Shown piece by piece: positions 1-4,714 of a DNA stretch of 6,739 nucleotides. The stretch is from Eggerthellaceae bacterium (GTDB lineage Bacteria > Actinomycetota > Coriobacteriia > Coriobacteriales > Eggerthellaceae): NCBI GenBank assembly GCA_900754495.1, contig CAAEDC010000247.1, positions 1 to 6,739 on the forward strand. Direction: 5' to 3'. Position numbers and translations under genes: made by a program. Below the pieces are notes generated by a model that was not told the origin of the DNA, ran no database searches, and worked only from the letters and a program-made list of their open reading frames with translations. Every line of letters begins with the position of its first letter. Position 1 is the first letter of the stretch.

Positions 1-70
1 GAAATGTCGTCATCGGTCGCCATTGGAACCGCTAGAAACCGTATGAAAATCACAAACAAATGTTCTATTA
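1..70. other. AT-rich edge downstream of guaA
   Basis: This is non-coding sequence visibly richer in A/T than the rest of the window. Read on the minus strand it follows the guaA stop codon. Two further in-frame stops come straight after it, so the gene ends TAG-TAA-TAG. I see no convincing GC hairpin with a U-tract here, so guaA's terminator is either outside the window or not intrinsic. A loose repeat of an AACCG core occurs around 28-44 and is too short to interpret. Confidence 0.5.
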
Positions 71-1714
71 CTATTCCCACTCGATCGTAGCGGGAGGTTT
101 GCTCGTGATGTCGTACACCACGCGGTTGACGCCGGGGACCTCGGCGACGATGCGGCTCGACACGCGGGCCAGCACGTCGTAGGGGAGCTTCGCCCAGTCG
201 GCGGTCATCGCGTCCGAGCTCTCCACGGCGCGCAGGATGATCGGGCGCTGGTAGGTGCGCTCATCGCCCATGACGCCGACGCTCTTGATGTCGGGCAGCA
301 CGGCGAAGTACTGCCAGACCGCGCGCTCGACCTCGGGGCCGCCTGCCGTCTCGCGCTCGTGCTCGCCGTTGCGGTTGCCGGTCAGCTCGTACATATGCTC
401 GTTGTACGCATCCAGCTCCTCGCGCACGATCGCGTCGGCGTTCTTGAGGATCTCCAGCTTCTCGGGCGTCACGTCGCCGATGATGCGGATGGCCAGGCCG
501 GGGCCGGGGAACGGCTGGCGATGCACGATGTGCGCGGGCAGGCCCAGCGCGGTGCCGAGCGCGCGCACCTCGTCCTTGAAGAAGTGGTCGAGCGGCTCGA
601 TCAGGTCGAAATGCACGCCGTCGGGGAAGGGGATCAGGTTGTGATGGCTCTTGATCGTGGAGGCCTTGCCGCCGGTCTTACGCGCGCCGCTCTCGATGAT
701 GTCGGGGTAGATCGTGCCCTGCGCCAGGTACTTCACCGGGCGGCCGTCCTCGGCCAGATCCTGCGCCACGGCGAAGAACTCCTGCCAGAACTGCGTGCCG
801 ATGATCTTGCGCTTCTGCTCGGGGTCGGTCACGCCCGCCAGCAGATTCGCGTAGCGCTCTTCGGCGTGCACGTGCACGAAGTCGACGTCGAACTGCTTGG
901 TGAACACTTCCTCGACCTCTTCGGGCTCGTTCTTGCGCAGCAGGCCGTGGTTCACGAACACGCAGGTCAGCTGCTTGCCGATGGCCTTGGCGCACAGCGC
1001 GGCGACCACGGAGGAGTCGACGCCACCGGACAGGCCCAAAATCACGCGGTCCTCGCCGACCTGCGCGCGGATCGCCGCCACCGAGTCCTCGATGATCGAG
1101 TCCATCGTCCAGTCGGCCTCAAGGCCGCAGATTCCGAACAGGAAGTTGCTCAAAAGCTCGTTGCCGTGCGGGGTGTGGCGCACCTCGGGATGGTACTGCG
1201 TGGCGTACAGCTTGCGCTCGGCGCATTCCATCGAAGCCACGGGGCACACGTCGGTCTTCGCCGTCACGACGAAGCCCTCGGGCACGCGGCTCACGGCGTC
1301 GCGGTGGCTCATCCACACGGTCTGCTCGGCGGGCGTGTCGCCGTACAGCGCGCTTTTGCCCTCGTCGCAGCGGGTCAGCGGCGCGGGGCCGTACTCGCCC
1401 TTCTCGGTGTGGCCGACCTCGCCGCCCAGCGTCACGGCCATGATCTGCTGACCGTAGCAGAAGCCCAGCACCGGGATGCCCAGCTTCAGGATCTCAGGAT
1501 CGATGGAGGGGGCGTCCTCGGCGTACACGCTGGCCGGGCCGCCCGACAGGATGATGGCGGCCGGCGCGATCGCGCGCACCTCGTCGGCCGTCACATCGCA
1601 CGGGACAATCTCGGAATACACATGCAGGTCGCGCACGCGGCGGGCGATGAGCTGCCCGTACTGCGCGCCGAAATCGACGACGATGACCTTTTGCTCGGAA
1701 GATGCGGTGGCCAC
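71..1714 (-). CDS. guaA: GMP synthase (glutamine-hydrolysing)
   Basis: GuaA makes GMP from XMP, ATP and glutamine, the last step of de novo guanine nucleotide synthesis, in the cytoplasm. The 547-residue protein is complete. Residues ~8-200 are a class I glutamine amidotransferase with the nucleophile Cys86 in GFCYGQQ and the partners His175 and Glu177 in QYHPEV. Residues ~205-400 are the ATP pyrophosphatase domain with the PP-loop SGGVDSS (229-235). The C-terminal dimerisation/XMP-binding domain has RQPFPGPGLAIRI (399-411), SVGVMGDERTY (478-488) and the family-typical end DITSKPPATIEWE. The start is GTG, chosen because a strong GGGGG-type Shine-Dalgarno lies 6 bases upstream and the amidotransferase fold begins within ten residues. 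About 22 extra residues near 436-460 are absent from the E. coli and M. tuberculosis enzymes as I recall them. It is transcribed divergently from uppP. Identity is secure. Confidence 0.98.
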   Translation of the reverse strand: MATASSEQKVIVVDFGAQYGQLIARRVRDLHVYSEIVPCDVTADEVRAIAPAAIILSGGPASVYAEDAPSIDPEILKLGIPVLGFCYGQQIMAVTLGGEVGHTEKGEYGPAPLTRCDEGKSALYGDTPAEQTVWMSHRDAVSRVPEGFVVTAKTDVCPVASMECAERKLYATQYHPEVRHTPHGNELLSNFLFGICGLEADWTMDSIIEDSVAAIRAQVGEDRVILGLSGGVDSSVVAALCAKAIGKQLTCVFVNHGLLRKNEPEEVEEVFTKQFDVDFVHVHAEERYANLLAGVTDPEQKRKIIGTQFWQEFFAVAQDLAEDGRPVKYLAQGTIYPDIIESGARKTGGKASTIKSHHNLIPFPDGVHFDLIEPLDHFFKDEVRALGTALGLPAHIVHRQPFPGPGLAIRIIGDVTPEKLEILKNADAIVREELDAYNEHMYELTGNRNGEHERETAGGPEVERAVWQYFAVLPDIKSVGVMGDERTYQRPIILRAVESSDAMTADWAKLPYDVLARVSSRIVAEVPGVNRVVYDITSKPPATIEWE

Positions 1715-1720
1715 GAGGAT

Positions 1721-1727
1721 CCCCCTT
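1721..1727 (-). promoter_or_regulatory. guaA ribosome binding site
   Basis: On the minus strand AAGGGGG sits 6 bases before the GTG codon at 1714-1712. It is the strongest Shine-Dalgarno in the neighbourhood and fixes GTG as the start of guaA. Confidence 0.85.
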
Positions 1728-1788
1728 CACATAGTGTTCGATACGGTGCCGACGACCTGCGTTGATCGGCAAATCGTCAGCACCTTCC

Positions 1789-1794
1789 ATCTTA
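1789..1794 (-). promoter_or_regulatory. possible guaA -10 element
   Basis: The minus strand reads TAAGAT, four of six bases matching TATAAT, placed so that transcription would begin near 1782 and give a ~68-base leader. No good -35 hexamer lies at 16-18 bases, so this is a tentative placement by eye. Confidence 0.3.
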
Positions 1795-1889
1795 CACGAA
1801 AACGGGGTGGGGCGGATAGGCGCAAGCCGTCCGCGCGTCGCCCCTCGCATAGTCCTGCCGCGCCGCGATCGCCCGGTTTCCTATGGTGA

Positions 1890-1899
1890 TCCCATGGGA
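1890..1899. repeat. 10-bp perfect palindrome
   Basis: TCCCATGGGA is its own reverse complement and lies between the divergent genes, about 25 bases upstream of the putative uppP -10. That position would suit an operator, but a 10-bp palindrome can arise by chance and no second copy was seen. Confidence 0.3.
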
Positions 1900-1923
1900 A
1901 GATCGGCCCCGGCGGCGCTCCCA

Positions 1924-1932
1924 TGCTACGAT
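1924..1932 (+). promoter_or_regulatory. putative uppP promoter (extended -10)
   Basis: TGCTACGAT reads as a TGn extended -10 followed by TACGAT. It would give a transcript starting near 1939 and a leader of roughly 120 bases. There is no recognisable -35 hexamer. A very similar TGC-TATCAT lies upstream of aroQ and a TACAAT upstream of pcrA, which supports the reading. Confidence 0.4.
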
Positions 1933-2037
1933 GCAGAGGTTAGAGCGCCGTACGGCTCGCTGCCGCACGCGCTGAAATGCACGCACGAGATGCCGCGCCA
2001 TGCGGCTGCGCCCGCGCCCGCGCCCGGCATCATCGAC

Positions 2038-2045
2038 GGAAAGGA
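2038..2045 (+). promoter_or_regulatory. uppP ribosome binding site
   Basis: GGAAAGGA lies 13 bases before the ATG at 2059, a little further than usual. The identical octamer precedes pcrA. It supports the internal ATG at 2059 as the start rather than the much longer open frame from 1762. Confidence 0.6.
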
Positions 2046-2058
2046 CCTACTCTTTACC

Positions 2059-3015
2059 ATGGATATCATCGAAGCGCTCAAGGCAGTTCTCTTCGGCATC
2101 GTCGAGGGCATCACCGAATGGCTGCCGATCTCGTCGACGGGCCATATGATGCTGCTCGAGGCGTTCGTCCCGCTGAACGTGTCGCCCGAGTTCTACAGCA
2201 CGTTCCTCGTGGTCATCCAGCTGGGCGCCATCATGGCGGTGCTCGTGCTGTTCTTCCACAAGCTCAACCCGTTCTCGTCGCGCAAAACCGAGAGGCAGAA
2301 GCGCGTGACCTGGGGAATCTGGGCCAAGGTGGTCGTCGGCTCCATCCCCGCCGCCATTGTGGGCCTGCTGCTCGACGAGTGGGTCGAGACCAACATCATG
2401 ACCAACGAGGACGTCTCCGCCATCGTGGTCGCCGCCGCGCTCGTCATCTACGGCGTCATCTTCATCCTGATCGAGATCCGCAACCGCCGCCGCCTCGCCG
2501 AGGCCCAAAGCGCCGCGCCGCACGGCAAGCATGCGCGCAACGGCCAGCTGGCCGAGACCTACGAGTCGGTCGATCCCGACGCCGACACCGAATACGACGC
2601 CTCCAGCATCATCTCCTCGGTCAACACGTTCGAGCAGATGTCCTATGCCAAGGCGTTCATCATCGGCATCTTCCAGAGTCTCGCCGTCATCCCCGGCACG
2701 TCGCGCTCCGGCTCCATCATCATCGGCTCGATGCTGGTGGGCACCTCGCGCACCGTCGCCACCGAGTTCGCGTTCTTCCTTGCCATCCCGATCATGTTCG
2801 GCTGGAGCCTGCTGAAGTTCTTCAAGCACGGCTTCGCCTACACCGCCACCGAGTGGATGGTGTTCGTGATCGGCCTGGTCGTCGCGTTCGTCGTCTCGAT
2901 CATCGCGATCAAGTTCCTGGTGGGCTTCGTCAAGAAGCACGACTTCACCGCGTTCGGCGTCTACCGCATCATCATCGGCGCGGTCGTGCTGGTGTACTTC
3001 CTGTTCATCGTGTAG
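2059..3015 (+). CDS. uppP: undecaprenyl-diphosphatase (UppP/BacA family)
   Basis: UppP is a polytopic inner-membrane enzyme that removes one phosphate from undecaprenyl pyrophosphate. It thereby recycles the lipid carrier for peptidoglycan and other surface polymers, and overexpression in other bacteria gives bacitracin resistance. The 318-residue protein starts MDIIEALKAVLFGIVEG, the normal family N-terminus. The catalytic motif 1 is at residues 16-29 (Glu16, Glu20, Ser26, His29), and motif 2 PGTSRSG is at 212-218 with Arg216. These sit one residue before (Glu17/Glu21/His30) or in the same motif as (Arg174) the E. coli catalytic residues. Hydrophobic segments fall near 46-66, 88-106, 119-139, 197-228, 235-255, 265-290 and 300-318. 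The E. coli protein has 273 residues. The extra length here is mostly a charged loop at about 141-194, starting RNRRR and rich in Glu/Asp/Ser. The frame stays open to 1762, but those codons look non-coding. Confidence 0.95.
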   Translation: MDIIEALKAVLFGIVEGITEWLPISSTGHMMLLEAFVPLNVSPEFYSTFLVVIQLGAIMAVLVLFFHKLNPFSSRKTERQKRVTWGIWAKVVVGSIPAAIVGLLLDEWVETNIMTNEDVSAIVVAAALVIYGVIFILIEIRNRRRLAEAQSAAPHGKHARNGQLAETYESVDPDADTEYDASSIISSVNTFEQMSYAKAFIIGIFQSLAVIPGTSRSGSIIIGSMLVGTSRTVATEFAFFLAIPIMFGWSLLKFFKHGFAYTATEWMVFVIGLVVAFVVSIIAIKFLVGFVKKHDFTAFGVYRIIIGAVVLVYFLFIV

Positions 3016-3022
3016 AAGCGTG

Positions 3023-3044
3023 GTGTCCGCCGGACGGCGGAGAC
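3023..3044 (+). other. GC hairpin just after uppP
   Basis: A stem of nine pairs with one mismatch (GTGTCCGCC with GGCGGAGAC, loop GGAC) begins 8 bases after the uppP stop. It has no following T-run. It may stabilise the 3' end or act together with the terminator just downstream. Its core arms TCCGCC/GGCGGA also occur in the hairpin after the DAHP synthase gene. Confidence 0.5.
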
Positions 3045-3061
3045 CTCCGATCCGCAGCGCA

Positions 3062-3098
3062 GGGCGCGTCTCCCATCCGGCCGGCGCGCCCTTTGTTT
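3062..3098 (+). terminator. probable intrinsic terminator of uppP
   Basis: GGGCGCG (3062-3068) pairs perfectly with CGCGCCC (3085-3091), extendable by one A-T pair, and is followed directly by TTTGTTT (3092-3098). The 16-base loop contains a self-complementary CCGGCCGG that may fold further. The position, about 45 bases after the uppP stop, fits termination of uppP transcription. Confidence 0.7.
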
Positions 3099-3122
3099 CG
3101 CGTCTGTTAACTGTGGTTGCCA

Positions 3123-3158
3123 CGGCCCGCAGCGCCTCAGGGTGCTGCGGGCCGCTTT
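3123..3158 (+). terminator. strong 14-bp hairpin between uppP and aroQ
   Basis: Positions 3123-3136 pair with 3141-3154, 14 pairs with a single G-U wobble, around a TCAG tetraloop. CTTTGCT follows, a weak T-rich tail. It could be a second, backup terminator for uppP. Because a -10-like TATCAT lies only 6 bases beyond the stem, it could also insulate the aroQ promoter. If transcription of aroQ began further upstream, it would be in the leader as an attenuator candidate. Confidence 0.55.
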
Positions 3159-3166
3159 GCTATCAT
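3158..3166 (+). promoter_or_regulatory. putative aroQ-DAHPS operon promoter (extended -10)
   Basis: TGC-TATCAT is a TGn extended -10 with five of six bases of TATAAT. Transcription would start near 3172, leaving a leader of about 110 bases before aroQ. No -35 hexamer is evident, since the region upstream is filled by the 14-bp hairpin. The same TGC-TAnnAT form occurs upstream of uppP. Confidence 0.4.
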
Positions 3167-3201
3167 GGCACCACACGAGTGGCAGCGCCGCGCCGCCGCG
3201 T

Positions 3202-3221
3202 CCGCTCCGAAGCTGGAGCGG
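3202..3221 (+). other. hairpin in aroQ leader
   Basis: CCGCTCC (3202-3208) pairs perfectly with GGAGCGG (3215-3221) around a 6-base loop. A second weaker pairing, AGCGGT (3233-3238) with ACCGCT (3254-3259), lies downstream. Neither ends in a T-run and there is no recognisable T-box or trp-type leader peptide. The aroQ leader is structured, but no known regulatory class fits. Confidence 0.35.
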
Positions 3222-3270
3222 CAGGCGGGCCGAGCGGTCAGGCCATGCTCGTTACCGCTTGCGGCACAGA

Positions 3271-3278
3271 GAGGAAAG
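3271..3278 (+). promoter_or_regulatory. aroQ ribosome binding site
   Basis: GAGGAAAG precedes the ATG at 3282; its GAGG core is 7 bases away, the normal spacing. This decides for the ATG at 3282 over upstream in-frame ATGs at 3117 and 3165. Confidence 0.75.
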
Positions 3279-3281
3279 ACG

Positions 3282-3563
3282 ATGTCAGAAGCAAGCACCG
3301 TGCTCGAGAAGATCGAAGAGCACCGCGCCAAAATCGATGAGATCGACAAGCAGCTCGTCGCGCTTTTGAACAAGCGGGCCGGCCATTCGCTGGTCATCCG
3401 CGGGCTCAAGCCCGGCGCGAACATGGGCCTGTACGATCCCAAGCGCGAAGAGGAGATCTTCGAGAAGGTCGATTCCTACAACGAGGGACCCCTGTATAAC
3501 GAGAATCTGCGCGAGATCTATGCAAGCATCCTCAAAGTTATGAAGGAGACCCCGTCCGTATGA
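3282..3563 (+). CDS. aroQ: chorismate mutase, AroQ class, free-standing
   Basis: Chorismate mutase rearranges chorismate to prephenate, the branch step to phenylalanine and tyrosine. The 93-residue protein is all-helical in character and the usual size of a lone AroQ domain. Compared with the E. coli P-protein mutase domain, six active-site residues are present at a constant offset of +4: Arg15, Arg32, Lys43, Asp52, Arg55 and Glu56. The last two catalytic positions (Ser84 and Gln88 in E. coli) fall on Met87/Lys88 and Pro91/Ser92 by my alignment, so the C-terminal helix lacks the usual Ser and Gln. The stop codon overlaps the next gene's start (ATGA), so the two are probably translationally coupled. 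The start at 3282 has a good ribosome site and matches family length. CM family membership is clear. Whether it is a good mutase alone or needs its partner is open. Confidence 0.93.
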   Translation: MSEASTVLEKIEEHRAKIDEIDKQLVALLNKRAGHSLVIRGLKPGANMGLYDPKREEEIFEKVDSYNEGPLYNENLREIYASILKVMKETPSV

Positions 3564-4390
3564 GCACGCCCGAGAACCGCACGCAGGCGACCCAGGCGCC
3601 TGCCATTCCCCCCATCCCCAACCTGGGCACCCGCACCGACGAGATCACCATCTACGCCGGCCCCTGCTCCATCGAATCCGTCGAGCAGTTCGACGAGGTC
3701 GCCGCTTGCGTGGCCGAGCTGGGCCTGCACTGGATCCGCGGCGGCGCGTTCAAGCCGCGCACCAACCCGCATTCGTTCCAGGGCCTCGGCGAAGAGGGCC
3801 TCAAGATCATGGCGGAGGCGGGGCAGAAGTACGGCCTGAAGACCCTGACCGAGGTCATGGACTCCGCGCATTGCGAGATGGTCCACTCCTACGTCGACGG
3901 CCTGCAGGTCGGCGCGCGCAACTTCCAGAACTTCAGCCTGCTCAAGAACATCGGCCACGTGACACGCGACTCGCACAAGATGGTGCTCTACAAGCGCGGC
4001 TTCGCGGGCACGATCGCCGAGTGGCTTGCTGCCTGCGACTACATCACCGACGAGGGCAACCCCAACGTCGTGCTGTGCGAGCGCGGCATCCGCACGTTCG
4101 AGACCGCCACGCGCTTCACGCTGGATATCTCCGCCGTGCCGGTGGTGCACAAGCAGAGCCTCTATCCCATCTGCATCGACGTGTCGCACCCCGCCGGGCA
4201 GCGCGACCTCGTGCCGTCGCTGGCATACGCCGCCGTGGCCGCGGGCTGCGACTCCATCATGATCGAAGTGCATCCCAACCCGCCCAAGGCCCTCTCCGAC
4301 GGCCCGCAGCAGCTCACCCCCGCCCAGTTCGCCGACCTGGTGGCGGAGCTGCGCAAGATCGCCGCCGTGTTCGGCAAACGAATCGTCTAG
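3560..4390 (+). CDS. aroF: 3-deoxy-7-phosphoheptulonate (DAHP) synthase, type Iβ
   Basis: This enzyme condenses phosphoenolpyruvate and erythrose 4-phosphate to DAHP, the entry step of the shikimate pathway, as a metal-dependent (β/α)8 barrel. The 276 residues contain AGPCSIE (33-39), RGGAFKPRT (60-68), KRG (145-147), LCERGIRTFE (172-181), DVSHPAG (207-213) and EVHPNPPKALSDGPQQL (236-252). The expected metal ligands are Cys36, His210, Glu236 and Asp247. The sequence is of the Iβ kind (Bacillus AroA, Thermotoga), not the E. coli Iα kind. The Thermotoga-type N-terminal regulatory domain and the Bacillus-type fused mutase domain are both missing. Only a Pro/Gln/Ala-rich tail of ~28 residues precedes the barrel. 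The ATG overlaps the aroQ stop by 4 bases, and AAGGAG 11 bases upstream lies inside aroQ. Feedback control is therefore probably supplied in trans by the mutase. The symbol is given by function; aroG or aroA are also used for this family. Confidence 0.95.
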   Translation: MSTPENRTQATQAPAIPPIPNLGTRTDEITIYAGPCSIESVEQFDEVAACVAELGLHWIRGGAFKPRTNPHSFQGLGEEGLKIMAEAGQKYGLKTLTEVMDSAHCEMVHSYVDGLQVGARNFQNFSLLKNIGHVTRDSHKMVLYKRGFAGTIAEWLAACDYITDEGNPNVVLCERGIRTFETATRFTLDISAVPVVHKQSLYPICIDVSHPAGQRDLVPSLAYAAVAAGCDSIMIEVHPNPPKALSDGPQQLTPAQFADLVAELRKIAAVFGKRIV

Positions 4391-4418
4391 GTTCCGCCGT
4401 TCTGCCGAACGGCGGAAC
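4391..4418 (+). terminator. 12-bp perfect hairpin at the DAHP synthase stop
   Basis: GTTCCGCCGTTC (4391-4402) pairs perfectly with GAACGGCGGAAC (4407-4418) around a TGCC loop. The stem begins on the base after the TAG stop. No T-run follows, so if it terminates transcription it is of the U-less kind reported in high-GC actinobacteria. Otherwise it would protect the mRNA 3' end. It is likely the end signal of the aroQ-DAHPS operon. Confidence 0.6.
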
Positions 4419-4431
4419 GCGCCGACGCTGC

Positions 4432-4533
4432 GAAGCCCCCTCGCATCGAATCTCGCGGCGATCCCGCAGGCTCACGGCCCAAAAGGCCGCTACGCCTGCG
4501 CGATCCCCACGATCTTCGACACGAGGGGGCTTC
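4432..4533. repeat. ~102-base imperfect palindrome
   Basis: The outer arms GAAGCCCCCTCG (4432-4443) and CGAGGGGGCTTC (4522-4533) are a perfect 12-bp inverted repeat. Further pairing continues inward: TCGAA/TTCGA (4446-4450 with 4515-4519), GATC/GATC (4460-4463 with 4502-4505), CGCAGGC/GCCTGCG (4465-4471 with 4494-4500) and CGGCC/GGCCG (4475-4479 with 4485-4489) around a CAAAA loop. The whole interval can thus fold as one long interrupted hairpin on either strand. It encodes no transposase and I saw no flanking target duplication. Possible readings are an extragenic palindromic repeat, a small non-autonomous element or a structured RNA. Confidence 0.65.
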
Positions 4534-4609
4534 TCGCTGACTTATGCTCTACCTGTGAGATTTGATTTCACGCTTCGCGCGAATCGGATGAAACCGCAGC
4601 GCCAAGCGC

Positions 4610-4615
4610 TACAAT
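4610..4615 (+). promoter_or_regulatory. putative pcrA -10 element
   Basis: TACAAT in the context GCGCTACAATAC matches five of six bases of TATAAT. Transcription would begin near 4622, about 93 bases before the pcrA ATG. No clear -35 hexamer is visible at 16-18 bases. The GCTA-nnAT form recurs before uppP and aroQ. Confidence 0.45.
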
Positions 4616-4650
4616 ACAGGCTCGCAGTTTTGAGTTCGAGCGTTTTTCGC

Positions 4651-4682
4651 AAGGGGCGCGCCGCGATGCCGGCGGGCCCCTT
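4651..4682 (+). terminator. terminator-like hairpin in the pcrA leader
   Basis: AAGGGGC (4651-4657) pairs with GCCCCTT (4676-4682). Inside it CGCCG (4659-4663) pairs with CGGCG (4670-4674), with one G-G mismatch between the two helices. TCGTTCG follows the stem. It sits between the -10 candidate and the ribosome site. It could therefore stop read-through from the aromatic operon or, if the promoter call is right, attenuate pcrA transcription. Confidence 0.5.
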
Positions 4683-4697
4683 TCGTTCGCCTGATGC

Positions 4698-4705
4698 GGA
4701 AAGGA
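4698..4705 (+). promoter_or_regulatory. pcrA ribosome binding site
   Basis: GGAAAGGA lies 9 bases before the ATG at 4715. It argues for that start over the in-frame ATG at 4694, which has no purine-rich site and whose codons overlap this one. Confidence 0.75.
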
Positions 4706-4714
4706 TGCGTTCCC

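Larger units (their letters stand above)
1715..2058. other. divergent intergenic region guaA / uppP
   Basis: This 344-base region contains no gene I can support. Open frames cross it on both strands, but they lack ribosome sites and look like GC-bias read-through, including the 99-codon in-frame extension of uppP. It holds the guaA Shine-Dalgarno and a weak minus-strand -10 candidate TAAGAT (1789-1794, about 75 bases before the GTG). It also has a 10-bp palindrome at 1890-1899, a plus-strand extended -10 at 1924-1932, a small hairpin (1992-1996 with 2002-2006) and a short GCCCGC-type tandem repeat around 2010-2026. I looked for a purine riboswitch ahead of guaA and saw none. Confidence 0.6.
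4391..4714. other. structured intergenic region before pcrA
   Basis: This 324-base gap has no gene I can support. From left to right it holds a perfect 12-bp hairpin touching the preceding stop codon, a ~102-base imperfect palindrome, a -10 candidate, a terminator-like hairpin and the pcrA ribosome site. Frames that pass through it are continuations of shadow frames and have no translation signals. Confidence 0.7.

Noticed and set aside
359..1765. 468-codon open frame opposite guaA
   Set aside because: It is antisense to a complete, motif-perfect GMP synthase. It is low in sequence character and has no ribosome site.
1715..1800. Purine riboswitch ahead of guaA
   Set aside because: None of the conserved junction sequence of the guanine/adenine aptamer could be found on the minus strand.
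2010..2026. GCCCGC-type tandem repeat
   Set aside because: Only about three short units in already GC-rich sequence; easily chance.
1762..2058. 99-codon N-terminal extension of UppP
   Set aside because: The family N-terminus begins at 2059 behind a ribosome site. The extension crosses promoter-like sequence and is Arg/Pro/Ala-rich without similarity.
2047..3123. 358-codon minus-strand frame opposite uppP
   Set aside because: It is full of Asp/Glu/Arg/His from the complement of hydrophobic codons, with no domain, while the plus strand is a clear membrane enzyme.
3117..3281. In-frame upstream starts for aroQ at 3117 and 3165
   Set aside because: They would add 55 or 39 residues made of hairpin and leader sequence. 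The ATG at 3282 has the right ribosome site and gives normal AroQ length.
3130..3281. T-box or trp-type attenuator ahead of aroQ
   Set aside because: AGGGTG at 3139-3144 recalls the T-box core, but the rest of that motif and the usual terminator/antiterminator arrangement are absent. No leader peptide rich in aromatic codons was found.
3551..3563. Programmed -1 frameshift making a CM-DAHPS fusion
   Set aside because: The two genes are in a -1 relation, but no slippery heptamer is present at the overlap and the second gene has its own ATG and Shine-Dalgarno. Simple translational coupling explains it.
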